Source: an uncultured Faecalibacterium sp. (GTDB lineage Bacteria; Bacillota; Clostridia; Oscillospirales; Ruminococcaceae). Taken from it: a stretch of DNA of 64,000 bases. Below are positions 51,040 through 60,975 of this stretch, piece by piece. The notes under the pieces are model-generated. The model did not search any database. It was not told where the DNA came from and worked only from the letters and a program-made list of their open reading frames with translations. The DNA is taken from positions 1-64,000 of the forward strand of contig UQDV01000001.1 in the NCBI GenBank assembly GCA_900539945.1. Direction: 5' to 3'. Made by a program: the position numbers and the translations under genes. The stretch's first letter is position 1. Each line of letters starts with the position of its first letter.

Positions 51040-53451
51040 ATGGAAACAAGCTACTTAAAAACATTAGAACTGGATAAGATCATCGCCCGTGCTGCGGAGG
51101 GCTGTGTATGTAAGGAAGCAAAGGCGAAGCTCCTGGCACTTGAGCCGCAGTGTGACCCGGACGAGGTGCGCTATGCGCTGGAGCAGACGGATGCCATCAA
51201 TACGCTGCTGATTAAGAACGGTTCGCCCCGTTTCGGCGGAGTGGAGGGCGTCAGTGCGCTGGCCGCCCGTGCGGTCAAGGGCGGCGTGCTTTCCATGGGC
51301 GAGCTGCTGATGGTGGCCGGTGCTCTGCGCAACTTCCAGAACCTGACCAACTGGTACGGTTCTTCGGAGCACGATATGCTCCCGACCGATGATCTGTTCT
51401 ATGCGTTGTCCCCGGAGCCGGGCCTGGAACAGCAGATCTCCAGTGCGATCCTTGCCCCGGATGCGATGGCCGACACGGCTTCCCGCACCCTGAACGACCT
51501 GCGCAAGAAGATCCGTGCGACCGAAAACAGCATCCGCGACCGTCTGGAAAGCATGGTGCGCAACATGGACACCTCAAAATATCTGCAGGAGAGTGTGGTC
51601 TCCATGCGCAACGGCCGCTACGTTGTCCCGGTCAAGAGCGAATACCGCGGCGAAGTGAGCGGCATCATCCATGACGTTTCCTCTACCGGTGCAACGGTGT
51701 TTGTGGAACCGCAGGCTGTCGTGGAAGCCAATGCCCGCATCCTGCAGTATCGTGCCCAGGAAGCGCAGGAGATCGAGCGCATTCTGGTAGCCTTTACTGC
51801 ACAGGTGGCAGCCATTGAGCCGCAGTTCCAGTACAGCTATCAGGCCATGCTGGACATTGATGTCCTGCTGGCAAAGGCGCGTCTGGCGCTGGAGCTCAAG
51901 GCATTCAAACCTGCAGTGCGCACCGACAATTCCTTCTCGCTGATCCGGGCACGCCACCCATTGATCGACCCACAGAAGTGCGTGCCGGTGGACATTGCAC
52001 TGGGCAAAGAATATGATTCGCTCATCATCACCGGCCCGAACACCGGCGGCAAGACCGTCACCCTGAAAACGGCCGGTCTGCTGTGCGCGATGGCACAGTG
52101 TGGTTTCCTGATCCCGGCCGACGAGCGCAGCGAGGTCTGCGTGTTCGATGAGTTTCTCGTGGACATCGGCGATGAGCAGAGCATCGAACAGAGCCTTTCC
52201 ACCTTCTCCGGCCATATGAAAAAGATCACCGGCATTCTGGAGCTGGCCATGCCGCACACCCTTGTGCTGCTGGACGAGCTGGGCGCCGGTACCGACCCTG
52301 CCGAGGGTGCCGCGCTGGCTGTGGCCATCATTGAAGAACTGCGCCGCCGCGGCGTGCTGCTGATGGCCACCACCCACTATGCAGAGCTCAAGGTGTTCGC
52401 ACTGGAGACCAAGGGCGTCGTGAACGCCAGCTGCGAATTCGATCTGGAAACGCTGCGCCCGACCTATAAGCTGAGCGTCGGCGTGCCGGGCAAGTCCAAC
52501 GCATTCCTCATCAGTGAGAAGCTTGGCATCCCGGAGCGGGTCATTGAGGCAGCGCAGCAGCATCTGTCAGCCGAGGATAAGCGGCTGGATGCCGTTCTGG
52601 GTCAGCTGGATGATCTGAAATTGCAGCTGAAGGAAAGCCAGCACGAGGTGGAAGAGCTGAAGAACGAGGCATCCCACCAGCTGGAAGCTGCCCAGAAAAA
52701 GCGGGATGAACTGATCCAGCAGGGCGAAAACGAGCTGGAAGCGGCCCGCGCCAAAGCCCGTGCGCTGGCCCAGCAGGTGGAAAGCCAGGCCTATGCGCTG
52801 ACCGACGAACTGCGTCAGCTGCAGAAGGACGAGCGCCTGAGCACCCAGCAGAAAGCCCAGCGTGCCCGTGAGATTGCCAAAAAGGAATCCGAAAAGCTGT
52901 TTATGGGCACCGAGGTGGTGCACAATCCGGTCAAGGAATTTGTGCCGCTGAAAGAGGTCAAGGTAGGGCAGGAGGTCTGCATTGCAGAGCTCAACCAGCT
53001 GGCCACGGTGCTTTCGCTGCCGGACAAGAACGGGGATGTTCTGGTACGGGCCGGCATCATCAAGACCAAGGTCCCGCTCAAGGGGCTCAAACAGCCGGAA
53101 AAGCTGGTCAAGGACCCGAAACCGCAGACCAAGGCACAACAGCGGTATTCCCGCCTGACCGGCGACGCAAACCGTCCGAATGGCCGCGTGGAGCGGGTGC
53201 ACCGCAGCGCCAAAATGGAGTGCAATCTGCTGGGATTGACCGTGGACGAGGCCCTGCCAGAGGTGGATTCCTTCATCGACCGCGCCATTCTGAACGGCCA
53301 GACCGTAGTCTACCTGATCCACGGCAATGGCACCGGCGCACTGCGCACTGCCATCCACAAGCACCTGCGCGGCAACCGCATGGTCAAGAGCTTCCGTCTG
53401 GGCCGTTACGGCGAAGGCGAAAGCGGCGTGACCGTCGTGGAGCTGAAATAA
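51040..53451 (+). CDS. mutS2: MutS2 endonuclease / ribosome-collision factor
   Basis: A protein of 803 residues. Parts in order: MutS core, ATPase with TGPNTGGKTVTLKTAG and VLLDELGAGTDPAEGAAL, a long coiled coil (about 520-640), a KOW-like segment and a C-terminal Smr nuclease domain (GLTVDEALPEVDSFIDRAILNG, IHGNGTGALRTAI). The usual LDLRG motif at the Smr start reads NLLG here. MutS2 limits recombination and, in Bacillus, rescues collided ribosomes. Confidence 0.96.
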   Translation: METSYLKTLELDKIIARAAEGCVCKEAKAKLLALEPQCDPDEVRYALEQTDAINTLLIKNGSPRFGGVEGVSALAARAVKGGVLSMGELLMVAGALRNFQNLTNWYGSSEHDMLPTDDLFYALSPEPGLEQQISSAILAPDAMADTASRTLNDLRKKIRATENSIRDRLESMVRNMDTSKYLQESVVSMRNGRYVVPVKSEYRGEVSGIIHDVSSTGATVFVEPQAVVEANARILQYRAQEAQEIERILVAFTAQVAAIEPQFQYSYQAMLDIDVLLAKARLALELKAFKPAVRTDNSFSLIRARHPLIDPQKCVPVDIALGKEYDSLIITGPNTGGKTVTLKTAGLLCAMAQCGFLIPADERSEVCVFDEFLVDIGDEQSIEQSLSTFSGHMKKITGILELAMPHTLVLLDELGAGTDPAEGAALAVAIIEELRRRGVLLMATTHYAELKVFALETKGVVNASCEFDLETLRPTYKLSVGVPGKSNAFLISEKLGIPERVIEAAQQHLSAEDKRLDAVLGQLDDLKLQLKESQHEVEELKNEASHQLEAAQKKRDELIQQGENELEAARAKARALAQQVESQAYALTDELRQLQKDERLSTQQKAQRAREIAKKESEKLFMGTEVVHNPVKEFVPLKEVKVGQEVCIAELNQLATVLSLPDKNGDVLVRAGIIKTKVPLKGLKQPEKLVKDPKPQTKAQQRYSRLTGDANRPNGRVERVHRSAKMECNLLGLTVDEALPEVDSFIDRAILNGQTVVYLIHGNGTGALRTAIHKHLRGNRMVKSFRLGRYGEGESGVTVVELK

Positions 53452-53463
53452 GGGGTCATTTCA

Positions 53464-53495
53464 AAGCCTGCCCACTGCTTATGGGCAGGCTTTTT
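53464..53495 (+). terminator. mutS2 terminator
   Basis: AAGCCTGCCCA (53464-53474) pairs with TGGGCAGGCTT (53482-53492), then TTT. Confidence 0.9.
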
Positions 53496-53497
53496 GC

Positions 53498-53526
53498 TTG
53501 CACTGCAGAAAAAAGCCGAGTATACT
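53498..53526 (+). promoter_or_regulatory. amidase gene promoter
   Basis: TTGCAC (53498-53503) and TATACT (53521-53526) are 17 bases apart, just after the mutS2 terminator. Confidence 0.75.
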
Positions 53527-53568
53527 CGTATTATTATAGGAAGTTTATCTGGACAGGAAGTACATATC

Positions 53569-54432
53569 ATGGCAGAACGTCGCAAGCCCACACACCAGAA
53601 AAAGAAGCGAAGAGCGAAACGGAAGGAGAGTTCTTTTCTCCGCACGGCCCTCACACTCTGTTTCTGTGTGCTTGCATTTGTTTTTTCGGCGTTTCTCTGG
53701 CGAGAAGCATTGCGGGTTTCTTCACAAGAGCAGGGAAGTGTCTCTGCATCCGGAGAGGCGTTTCGGCCGCAGGTGGGCGACCCGCCGTATCGTGTAGCCA
53801 TTGATGCCGGGCATGGCGGCAACGACCCGGGCGCAAGGGGAGTGGTGGAAGAAAAAGACATGACGGCCGCCACGGCCTCCGTGCTGCTTGCATGGCTGGA
53901 GCAGGACCCGAATTACATTCCGCTCCGGACGCGGGATGCCTTTGACCAGACCGCAACGCCTGCCGAGCGGGCAGCCGCCGCCAATGCGCAGGCCCCACAG
54001 TTGCTGCTTTCCATTCACGGAAACTCCGCCGCAAACGGTTCCAGTGCAGCCGGCTTTGAGTGCTATCCATCTGTGCCGGGGCGCACATGGCATGCGGAGA
54101 GTTATTACTTTGCTCAGAAATTGGCAGAGGGGATGCAGAACGCCGGAGCGCACCTGCGTGGGCGCGGCGGCATCCGTTACATTTATTATCTGGAAAATGA
54201 TCAGAAGCAGCTGGTGGAGAGCACCCATACCGAAGTGCGTGCAGAACGGAGCTTCACACTGCTGGAGGATGTAAACTGTCCGGCCGTGCTGGCGGAACAA
54301 TGCTTTGTGACCAATGCGGATGATGTGGAACGCTTTGGCAGCGAACAGGGCTGCAAACGAACTGCGCGTATTTACTACGAGGCCATCTGTGCATATTTTG
54401 GCACCACGCCGCTGCCGGATGCAAACCAATGA
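53569..54432 (+). CDS. membrane-anchored N-acetylmuramoyl-L-alanine amidase (Amidase_3)
   Basis: A protein of 287 residues. A very basic N-terminus (about 1-25) and one membrane helix (about 27-46) precede an Amidase_3 domain at about 75-280: VAIDAGHGGNDPGARG (zinc His and Glu region), LLLSIHGNSA (second zinc His), and CPAVLAEQCFVTN with the catalytic Glu. It cuts the amide between MurNAc and L-Ala in peptidoglycan, outside the cell. No SH3 or other wall-binding domain. Confidence 0.93.
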   Translation: MAERRKPTHQKKKRRAKRKESSFLRTALTLCFCVLAFVFSAFLWREALRVSSQEQGSVSASGEAFRPQVGDPPYRVAIDAGHGGNDPGARGVVEEKDMTAATASVLLAWLEQDPNYIPLRTRDAFDQTATPAERAAAANAQAPQLLLSIHGNSAANGSSAAGFECYPSVPGRTWHAESYYFAQKLAEGMQNAGAHLRGRGGIRYIYYLENDQKQLVESTHTEVRAERSFTLLEDVNCPAVLAEQCFVTNADDVERFGSEQGCKRTARIYYEAICAYFGTTPLPDANQ

Positions 54433-55086
54433 TTCTCAAAACGGGGAAGAGACGTTTCCTGTGCCAAAAATTAAAATGCCGCAACCCAAGTCATCAGGGC
54501 CTCCGGATCGCAGAAACCTGCGTGAAGGGAAGGTCCTGATTTTTAGGATATGTATTTTCGTATAATGCACGTTATGTGAAACAGAGGGAAGTGAAAAAGC
54601 CCTCTTTTCCAGATTTTGGCTCTTTTGGCGTCCCGCCGGCATTCCGACCGCCCAAACCGCGTTTTGCGGGCTTTGCTGCAATTTATCTGTTTTTTATGAT
54701 TTTATATTTTGTTTTTTTCATTATAATTTGATTCTTCGGACTGCACAGTCTTTACAATCTTTTTTTCCGGCACTCGTTGTTTGCAAGTCATTATTTATAT
54801 TTGTATCAGGTCGTTCCAATCTTTTTATTTTTCTGTGTACGACCATTTGGTCATGACGGATCAAATCGTTGGCTGCATTCCGGTTGGCATTTTCGTGGAT
54901 ATCTTTTAAAGCACCGATTTCGCTCTGCATAGACTTTTTTTGATTGTGCCGACAATGCCCAGCTGCAGCCGTTTTACAAACGTGCCTTTATAGAATCTCT
55001 GCCAGCTGGAAAACCAACAGGCGCTGTGGTTGATTCCTGTTGTGTTCTGTAAACTTCGTTAATTCATTCACAGGGTAAACAAAAAA
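54433..55086. other. AT-rich intergenic island
   Basis: Over 650 bases clearly richer in A/T than the surroundings, with poly-T runs. A 69-codon minus-strand reading frame at 54721-54930 has no Shine-Dalgarno and no recognisable family; I do not call it a gene. No tRNA, CRISPR or insertion-sequence ends are visible. It may be the worn remains of a mobile segment. Confidence 0.4.
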
Positions 55087-55116
55087 GCACCTTTTGATTC
55101 TGAGACCATAAGGTGC
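55081..55116 (-). terminator. terminator of the small gene after the recombinase
   Basis: On the minus strand GCACCTT (55116-55110) pairs with AAGGTGC (55093-55087), followed by TTTTTT. Confidence 0.82.
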
Positions 55117-55145
55117 CTGACGAATCATATTCAATTACGCCTGAT

Positions 55146-55364
55146 TCAGCCGATAATCTTGGGCTTGCCGTTTTCATCAATGATAAGGTTGCCATAAGTA
55201 TATGCTTCCGCACAGGCCTTCAGAACGGCGTTTTTATTTGTGCCGTTAAGTTCTGTCTTAGCCGTAAAGGCTTCAAAAAATTCAGGCGTAACTCCTACAC
55301 CGATAAGCTTCTTTTTATCCTTTTCGCGCTTGTATTCTTTGCTATAATTGCGCGTTGCCATCAT
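55146..55364 (-). CDS. small basic DNA-binding-like protein (ribbon-helix-helix type?)
   Basis: A protein of 72 residues with a basic N-terminus (YSKEYKREKDKKK), then a short strand and two helices (GVGVTPEFFEAFTAKTELNGTNKNAVLKACAEAY). This resembles Arc-type ribbon-helix-helix proteins of mobile elements. Codon use is more A/T-rich than its neighbours. It starts 14 bases after the tyrosine recombinase stop, with GGTGGTGGA upstream and its own terminator downstream. Identity is tentative. Confidence 0.6.
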   Translation of the reverse strand: MMATRNYSKEYKREKDKKKLIGVGVTPEFFEAFTAKTELNGTNKNAVLKACAEAYTYGNLIIDENGKPKIIG

Positions 55365-55378
55365 TCCACCACCATTCG

Positions 55379-56611
55379 TTAATTTTCTGCATCGTTATCT
55401 GCGTCCGAATTTGCTGCGAGCGTCTCGGTGTCCAGTCCGAACCCCTCTTTTGCAAAGCCATCAAAGGCTGCCATGGGTGCAGAAGAATCTTCCGCAGTTG
55501 CGCTGTTTTCTGTGGCTTCGGCAGTGCTGCCGGGCAATTCTTCCCTGCTCTCCCCTGTTTCAGCTTCTGTTGTATCCAAGTCTGCTTTGCCGGGCTTTTT
55601 GCGGGACGCTTTGCCCAGCGGGTTTTCCTCGATGGCGGCACGCACCTGAAATTCCTGCAGGTGCGTATAAATTTGCGTCGTACCAACGCTGCTGTGGCCC
55701 AGCAATTGTTTCAAGGTCAGGATGTCCACATTGCCGGTCTGGTACATCAGCGTTGCAGCCGTATGGCGCAGTTTGTGGGTGGAAAAACCTTTCAGTCCGG
55801 CTGCTTTCATGGCTCCGGTCACCAGCTGCTCCACCCGCCGGTTGGAAATGCGCTCCTTGCGCCGCCGGGTCACGAACACGGCACGTTCTTTTGGCGAAAG
55901 ACCTTCCATCACATTGCGCTTGTTCAGGTAAAGCTGCAGCGCTTCCACGCAGGCATCGTTCAGATACACCATGCGCTCTTTGTGGCCCTTGCCGAACAGC
56001 CGGATCTGCCGCTGTTCCAGATCAATGTCATCCAGGTCCATGCCCACAAGCTCCGACAGACGCATGCCGCAGTTCAGGAACAGGACCACCATGCAGTAAT
56101 CCCGCTCCGGGAAATCGCTCTGGGTCTGGGTGCTTTCCAGCAGATCCATAGACTGTTCTGCAGTCAGGTATTTGGGCAGGACTTTGTCCTGTTTGGGAGG
56201 TTTGATCGCAGCGGTCGGGTCGGAATCCAGCCGGTTGACCTGATTGACCAGATAATCATAAAAGCCGTGGAGACTGGCCAGCCGCCGGGCAGTCGAGGAC
56301 TTTTTGTTGCCGCATTCCCGGTTGAGGAAATACAGGTATTCGTAGATATCCTCTTTGGTCACGCTGGCCCAGAATGCCGTGTCCAATCCTTTGGGGTCGA
56401 TGTCCTGCATCTCGCTGTCCGCCGGGACAAGGCCGCGGCGGCGCTTCATAAAGCGGCTGAACCCGCGCAGGTCACAAAAATAGCTGAACGCCGTATTGGC
56501 GCTTTTGCCGGCGATCACTTCCAGATAGCGTACATATTCCACAATATCCGGCGAAGCATCCTCAAAGGGCTTGTGCTTGCCGGGGTTCTTTTCGTCCAGA
56601 TAAATCGACAT
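55379..56611 (-). CDS. XerC/XerD-like tyrosine recombinase with acidic C-terminal tail
   Basis: A protein of 410 residues. SAM-like core-binding domain (about 20-125), then catalytic domain with Arg in NCGMRLSELVG, Lys in GKGHKERM, HKLRHTAATLM (His and Arg), LGHSSVGTTQ (His) and the Tyr nucleophile in IYTHLQEF. The typical Xer protein ends near residue 325; here about 85 extra residues rich in Glu, Asp, Ala and Ser follow. Located after radA, 9 bases apart. It may be the chromosome dimer resolvase or a related recombinase. Confidence 0.88.
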   Translation of the reverse strand: MSIYLDEKNPGKHKPFEDASPDIVEYVRYLEVIAGKSANTAFSYFCDLRGFSRFMKRRRGLVPADSEMQDIDPKGLDTAFWASVTKEDIYEYLYFLNRECGNKKSSTARRLASLHGFYDYLVNQVNRLDSDPTAAIKPPKQDKVLPKYLTAEQSMDLLESTQTQSDFPERDYCMVVLFLNCGMRLSELVGMDLDDIDLEQRQIRLFGKGHKERMVYLNDACVEALQLYLNKRNVMEGLSPKERAVFVTRRRKERISNRRVEQLVTGAMKAAGLKGFSTHKLRHTAATLMYQTGNVDILTLKQLLGHSSVGTTQIYTHLQEFQVRAAIEENPLGKASRKKPGKADLDTTEAETGESREELPGSTAEATENSATAEDSSAPMAAFDGFAKEGFGLDTETLAANSDADNDAEN

Positions 56612-56620
56612 GGCATCCTC

Positions 56621-58033
56621 TTACAAACGATCTGTTTTCAGTGCGTTGATGGCATCGGAAATATACGCGGCACCAATCAGCTTCATGCCCGGATAATCCG
56701 CCGGGTTCAGGTGGTTCAGGCTGTGCTTGGGCACCACGGCGCGTTCAAACCCAATGCGTTCTGCCTCATGCAGACGCTGTTCCAAGTTGGGCACACTGCG
56801 CACTTCCCCACCCAGGCCGACCTCGCCAATGGCGATCAGCTTGTCGCTGACCGGGCGGTCCAGCAGCGAGGACACCATACTCAGACACACCGAAAGATCA
56901 CAGGCCGTGTCCCGCAGGGCAATGCCGCCCACAATGTTGACATACACGTCCAGATTGCCGAAGAAATAGCCTGCACGCTTTTCCAACACGGCGATGAGCA
57001 GATTCATGCGGTTATAGTCGTAGCCGCTGCAGGCACGCCGTGGGGCCGGGAAATTCGTCTTGGTGGCAAGGGCCTGGATCTCGCTCAGAATGGGTCGGCT
57101 GCCCTCCATGGTACAGGCCACGCAGTTTCCGGAAACGCCCAGTGGACGGCCTTCCAGCAGCATCTGCGACGGGTTTTCAATCTCGGCCAGACCGGTACCG
57201 GTCATATCGAACATGCCAAGCTCATTCGTGGAGCCATAGCGGTTCTTTGCCGCCCGCAGGATGCGGTATGGCAGCATCTTGTCGCCCTCAAAGTAAAGCA
57301 CGGTGTCCACGATATGCTCCATAACTTTGGGGCCGGCAATGGCACCGTCCTTGTTCACATGACCCACGATGAACATGGGGATCTCCTGTTTCTTGGCAAC
57401 AGCCAGCAGACGCGCCGCGCTCTCCTTGACCTGGCTGACTGTACCGGACGACGACGAGATGTCCATACAGCGCATGGTCTGGATGGAGTCGATGACCACA
57501 AGGTCCGGTTTTTCCTTTTCGATCAGGCCACAGATCTCGTCCACATCGTTTTCGGCGGCCAGAAAAATATTGTCCTGCGGGACCTTCAGGCGGGCTGCAC
57601 GCAACTTGACCTGCCGGACCGATTCTTCGCCCGTGATATACAGAACGCTATGCTGATTGGAAATGGCACCGCACAGTTGCAGCAGCATGGTGGATTTGCC
57701 CACGCCCGGCTCGCCGCTCAGCAACACAACGCCGCCCAGCACGATGCCGCCGCCCAGCACGCGGTCCAGCTCTGAAATGCCGGTCAGAATGCGGCTTTTC
57801 TCTTCTGTGGTGCTGATCTCGGACAGACGCCGGGCCGTCAGGCTGGTCACGCCCTCCGGACGGGCAGCAGCCGCCTGCCGTGCCGCAGCGGTGCCCGCTT
57901 TCGGAGCTTCGGCCACTACATCTTCATTCATGGTATTCCAGCTCCCGCAGCTCGGGCAGCGGCCCATCCAGCGGGGGCTTGTCTCCCCACAGTTGGAGCA
58001 GACATAAACAGTTTTCAGTTTCGGCTCTTTCAT
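56621..58033 (-). CDS. radA: DNA repair protein RadA
   Basis: A protein of 470 residues. Zinc finger CSNCGETSPRWMGRCPSCG at the N-terminus, RecA-like ATPase with LLSGEPGVGKSTMLLQL and the RadA-specific KNRYGSTNELGMF, then a Lon-like C-terminal domain (GNLDVYVNIVGGI, GEVGLGGEVR). It is a branch-migration helicase in recombination repair. Start chosen at the Met with CAGGAG 8 bases upstream. Confidence 0.96.
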   Translation of the reverse strand: MKEPKLKTVYVCSNCGETSPRWMGRCPSCGSWNTMNEDVVAEAPKAGTAAARQAAAARPEGVTSLTARRLSEISTTEEKSRILTGISELDRVLGGGIVLGGVVLLSGEPGVGKSTMLLQLCGAISNQHSVLYITGEESVRQVKLRAARLKVPQDNIFLAAENDVDEICGLIEKEKPDLVVIDSIQTMRCMDISSSSGTVSQVKESAARLLAVAKKQEIPMFIVGHVNKDGAIAGPKVMEHIVDTVLYFEGDKMLPYRILRAAKNRYGSTNELGMFDMTGTGLAEIENPSQMLLEGRPLGVSGNCVACTMEGSRPILSEIQALATKTNFPAPRRACSGYDYNRMNLLIAVLEKRAGYFFGNLDVYVNIVGGIALRDTACDLSVCLSMVSSLLDRPVSDKLIAIGEVGLGGEVRSVPNLEQRLHEAERIGFERAVVPKHSLNHLNPADYPGMKLIGAAYISDAINALKTDRL

Positions 58034-58108
58034 AAAAAGACTCCTGCGTTTCTCATCCATTTTCCTTATTGTAGCATACCCGGGGCGGCATCGCAAGAAA
58101 AGCTGACG

Positions 58109-58861
58109 TTAAAGGATTTTTCCGCCCAGATAGGCGAGCCCTGTCGCTGCGCCGCACAGCGGCAAAAATACCACGATCACCAGCAGATACTGCCCCATCA
58201 GTTCCCGCGCCCCGGAACAGGCTTGTCCGGCCGTTTTTCGGAAGGAGTAGGCCCGGATGCGCCCGCTCACCTGCAGTGCTGCTGCACCGAACATGCACAG
58301 GCCGCCGGCGGCACAGGCGGCCGGAATGCCCAGCAGCAACAAAGCGAGGATGCTTTTCCCGTCTGCCCCCGCCAGCAGCTGCGCGGATAAAAGGCCGTTG
58401 CCAAGGCCGTACAGCATCGTAAACAAAAAGATGCACACCGGCCCCACAGCGGACAGGCCCAGCAAAAGCAGCAGCGTTGCCGCAGCGGCAAGGGCCGCAT
58501 ACTCGGCGCAGAACAGCCCTGCTGCAGACGTTGGCGCAGAAACCGAAAAGAGCCCGCACCAGCATTGCAGAAAATAGCTCAGCATCTCCTGCTGCGAGGC
58601 ATCGCAGACCGCCTGCAAAGCCCCTGCAGCCGCCGTGCCCAGCAAAAAGGCCGCCGCCAGCAGGCAGCAATCCCGGCTGGCATGCCGCATGCGGCGGTGC
58701 AGCCGTTCCGGTTGCTGTGCGACGCCATCCTGCATTGCTTCTCCGGCGTTCAGGGGCTCCGGAACCGGTTGCTTCGGGGTACCGGACTCTGCCGGGAGCT
58801 GCGGCAGAAGCGCCGTAGTCTCAGGCGATGTCCGGACTTCATCAGACGGATAGACCCACAT
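58109..58861 (-). CDS. SpoIIM-like (DUF95) integral membrane protein
   Basis: A protein of 250 residues. The first 70 are soluble and Pro/Glu-rich. Five hydrophobic segments follow in the pattern of SpoIIM/DUF95: LLAAAFLLGTAAAGALQ, then ATLLLLLGLSAVGPVCIFLFTMLYGLGNGLLSAQLL-type pair, ILALLLLGIPAACAAGGL and a last helix. SpoIIM is part of the sporulation engulfment DMP complex; some relatives are not sporulation-linked. The gene follows the TIGR04086 gene with GAAGGAGG before its ATG. Confidence 0.5.
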   Translation of the reverse strand: MWVYPSDEVRTSPETTALLPQLPAESGTPKQPVPEPLNAGEAMQDGVAQQPERLHRRMRHASRDCCLLAAAFLLGTAAAGALQAVCDASQQEMLSYFLQCWCGLFSVSAPTSAAGLFCAEYAALAAAATLLLLLGLSAVGPVCIFLFTMLYGLGNGLLSAQLLAGADGKSILALLLLGIPAACAAGGLCMFGAAALQVSGRIRAYSFRKTAGQACSGARELMGQYLLVIVVFLPLCGAATGLAYLGGKIL

Positions 58862-58874
58862 CCTGCATCCTCCT

Positions 58875-59261
58875 TCAGATCCGACGTTTTTTCTCTCCGA
58901 GAGCCCGGCCCAGAACACCCCCGGCACAGCTGCAGAGAAGCACCGCTGCCATCCGGAGCAAAGCCGGGGTGTCAAACAGGCCGCCAGACATCAGCAGCAG
59001 ACCGCTCAGCGCTGCCGCAAACAGTCCGCCCAACAGCAAGCCCGTCAAAAGACCCTGTTCTTTTTTCCAGAGCGCCGCCAGTGCGCTGCCGCAGAAGCCC
59101 CCGACGCAAACCGACACCGTGGCCAGCGGCCACGCCATGGACGCCGAGCAGCCCTGCTTTGCCATCCAGGCCGCAGACCCCAAGATGCAGAGCGTCGCAG
59201 CCAACACTCCGGCCAGCGCTCCCAGCAGCAGAGCCGCCGGGGTATGAGTTTTTTCCAACAT
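58875..59261 (-). CDS. TIGR04086/YrzE family membrane protein
   Basis: A protein of 128 residues with four membrane helices. Hydrophobic pattern, small size and position beside yajC match the TIGR04086 (YrzE) family of Firmicutes, whose function is unknown. The Met at 59261 follows AGGGAGG by about 8 bases; an upstream Met overlaps that site. Confidence 0.7.
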   Translation of the reverse strand: MLEKTHTPAALLLGALAGVLAATLCILGSAAWMAKQGCSASMAWPLATVSVCVGGFCGSALAALWKKEQGLLTGLLLGGLFAAALSGLLLMSGGLFDTPALLRMAAVLLCSCAGGVLGRALGEKKRRI

Positions 59262-59326
59262 AAAAACGCGCCTCCCTGCCATACACTATGCAGAGAGACG
59301 CGTCGGATATGCGGTGATCGAAAAAA

Positions 59327-59650
59327 TTACTTCTTGTCCGTCTTGCTTTCAGCCTTGTCCATGTTCAGCTTCTCGACAGAGCCGATGGCAGTCTTGGTAA
59401 AGCGGATCTTCACACGGTCTGCGCCGGTTTCCAGCACGAAGGTGTCATCCTTGATGGCAACAACGCGGCCGATCACACCACCGATGGTGGTGACCTGATC
59501 GCCGATCTCCAGGCTGTTGCGCATGGCGGCGTCCTTCTTCTCCTGCTTCTTCTGCGGACGGTAGATCATGAAGTACAGCAGGACCAGCATCAGTGCCAGC
59601 GTGAAGAACAGGCTGATGTAACCCTCGGACGTGGTAGTCAGAAATTGCAT
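59327..59650 (-). CDS. yajC: preprotein translocase subunit YajC
   Basis: A protein of 107 residues. One N-terminal membrane helix ends in YFMIYRPQKKQEKK, followed by LEIGDQVTTIGGVIGRVVAIKDDTFVLETGADRVKIRFTKTAI-type beta domain. It is the small SecDF-associated subunit. tgt-yajC order is conserved. Confidence 0.95.
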   Translation of the reverse strand: MQFLTTTSEGYISLFFTLALMLVLLYFMIYRPQKKQEKKDAAMRNSLEIGDQVTTIGGVIGRVVAIKDDTFVLETGADRVKIRFTKTAIGSVEKLNMDKAESKTDKK

Positions 59651-59723
59651 TTGGCAAAATCTCCTCTCAAAATTCAGATAAGTTTATTATACCTTCTTGT
59701 TCGGCTGGTTGCAAGGCTTATTC

Positions 59724-60935
<1,212 letters not shown>

Positions 60936-60975
60936 TCAGAACAATCTCTTACAGGTTTCGATCTTGCGCCTTCGC

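Noticed and set aside
54721..54930. 69-codon frame in the AT-rich island
   Set aside because: No Shine-Dalgarno, no known family, low-complexity surroundings. It could be a remnant but I cannot support it as a gene.
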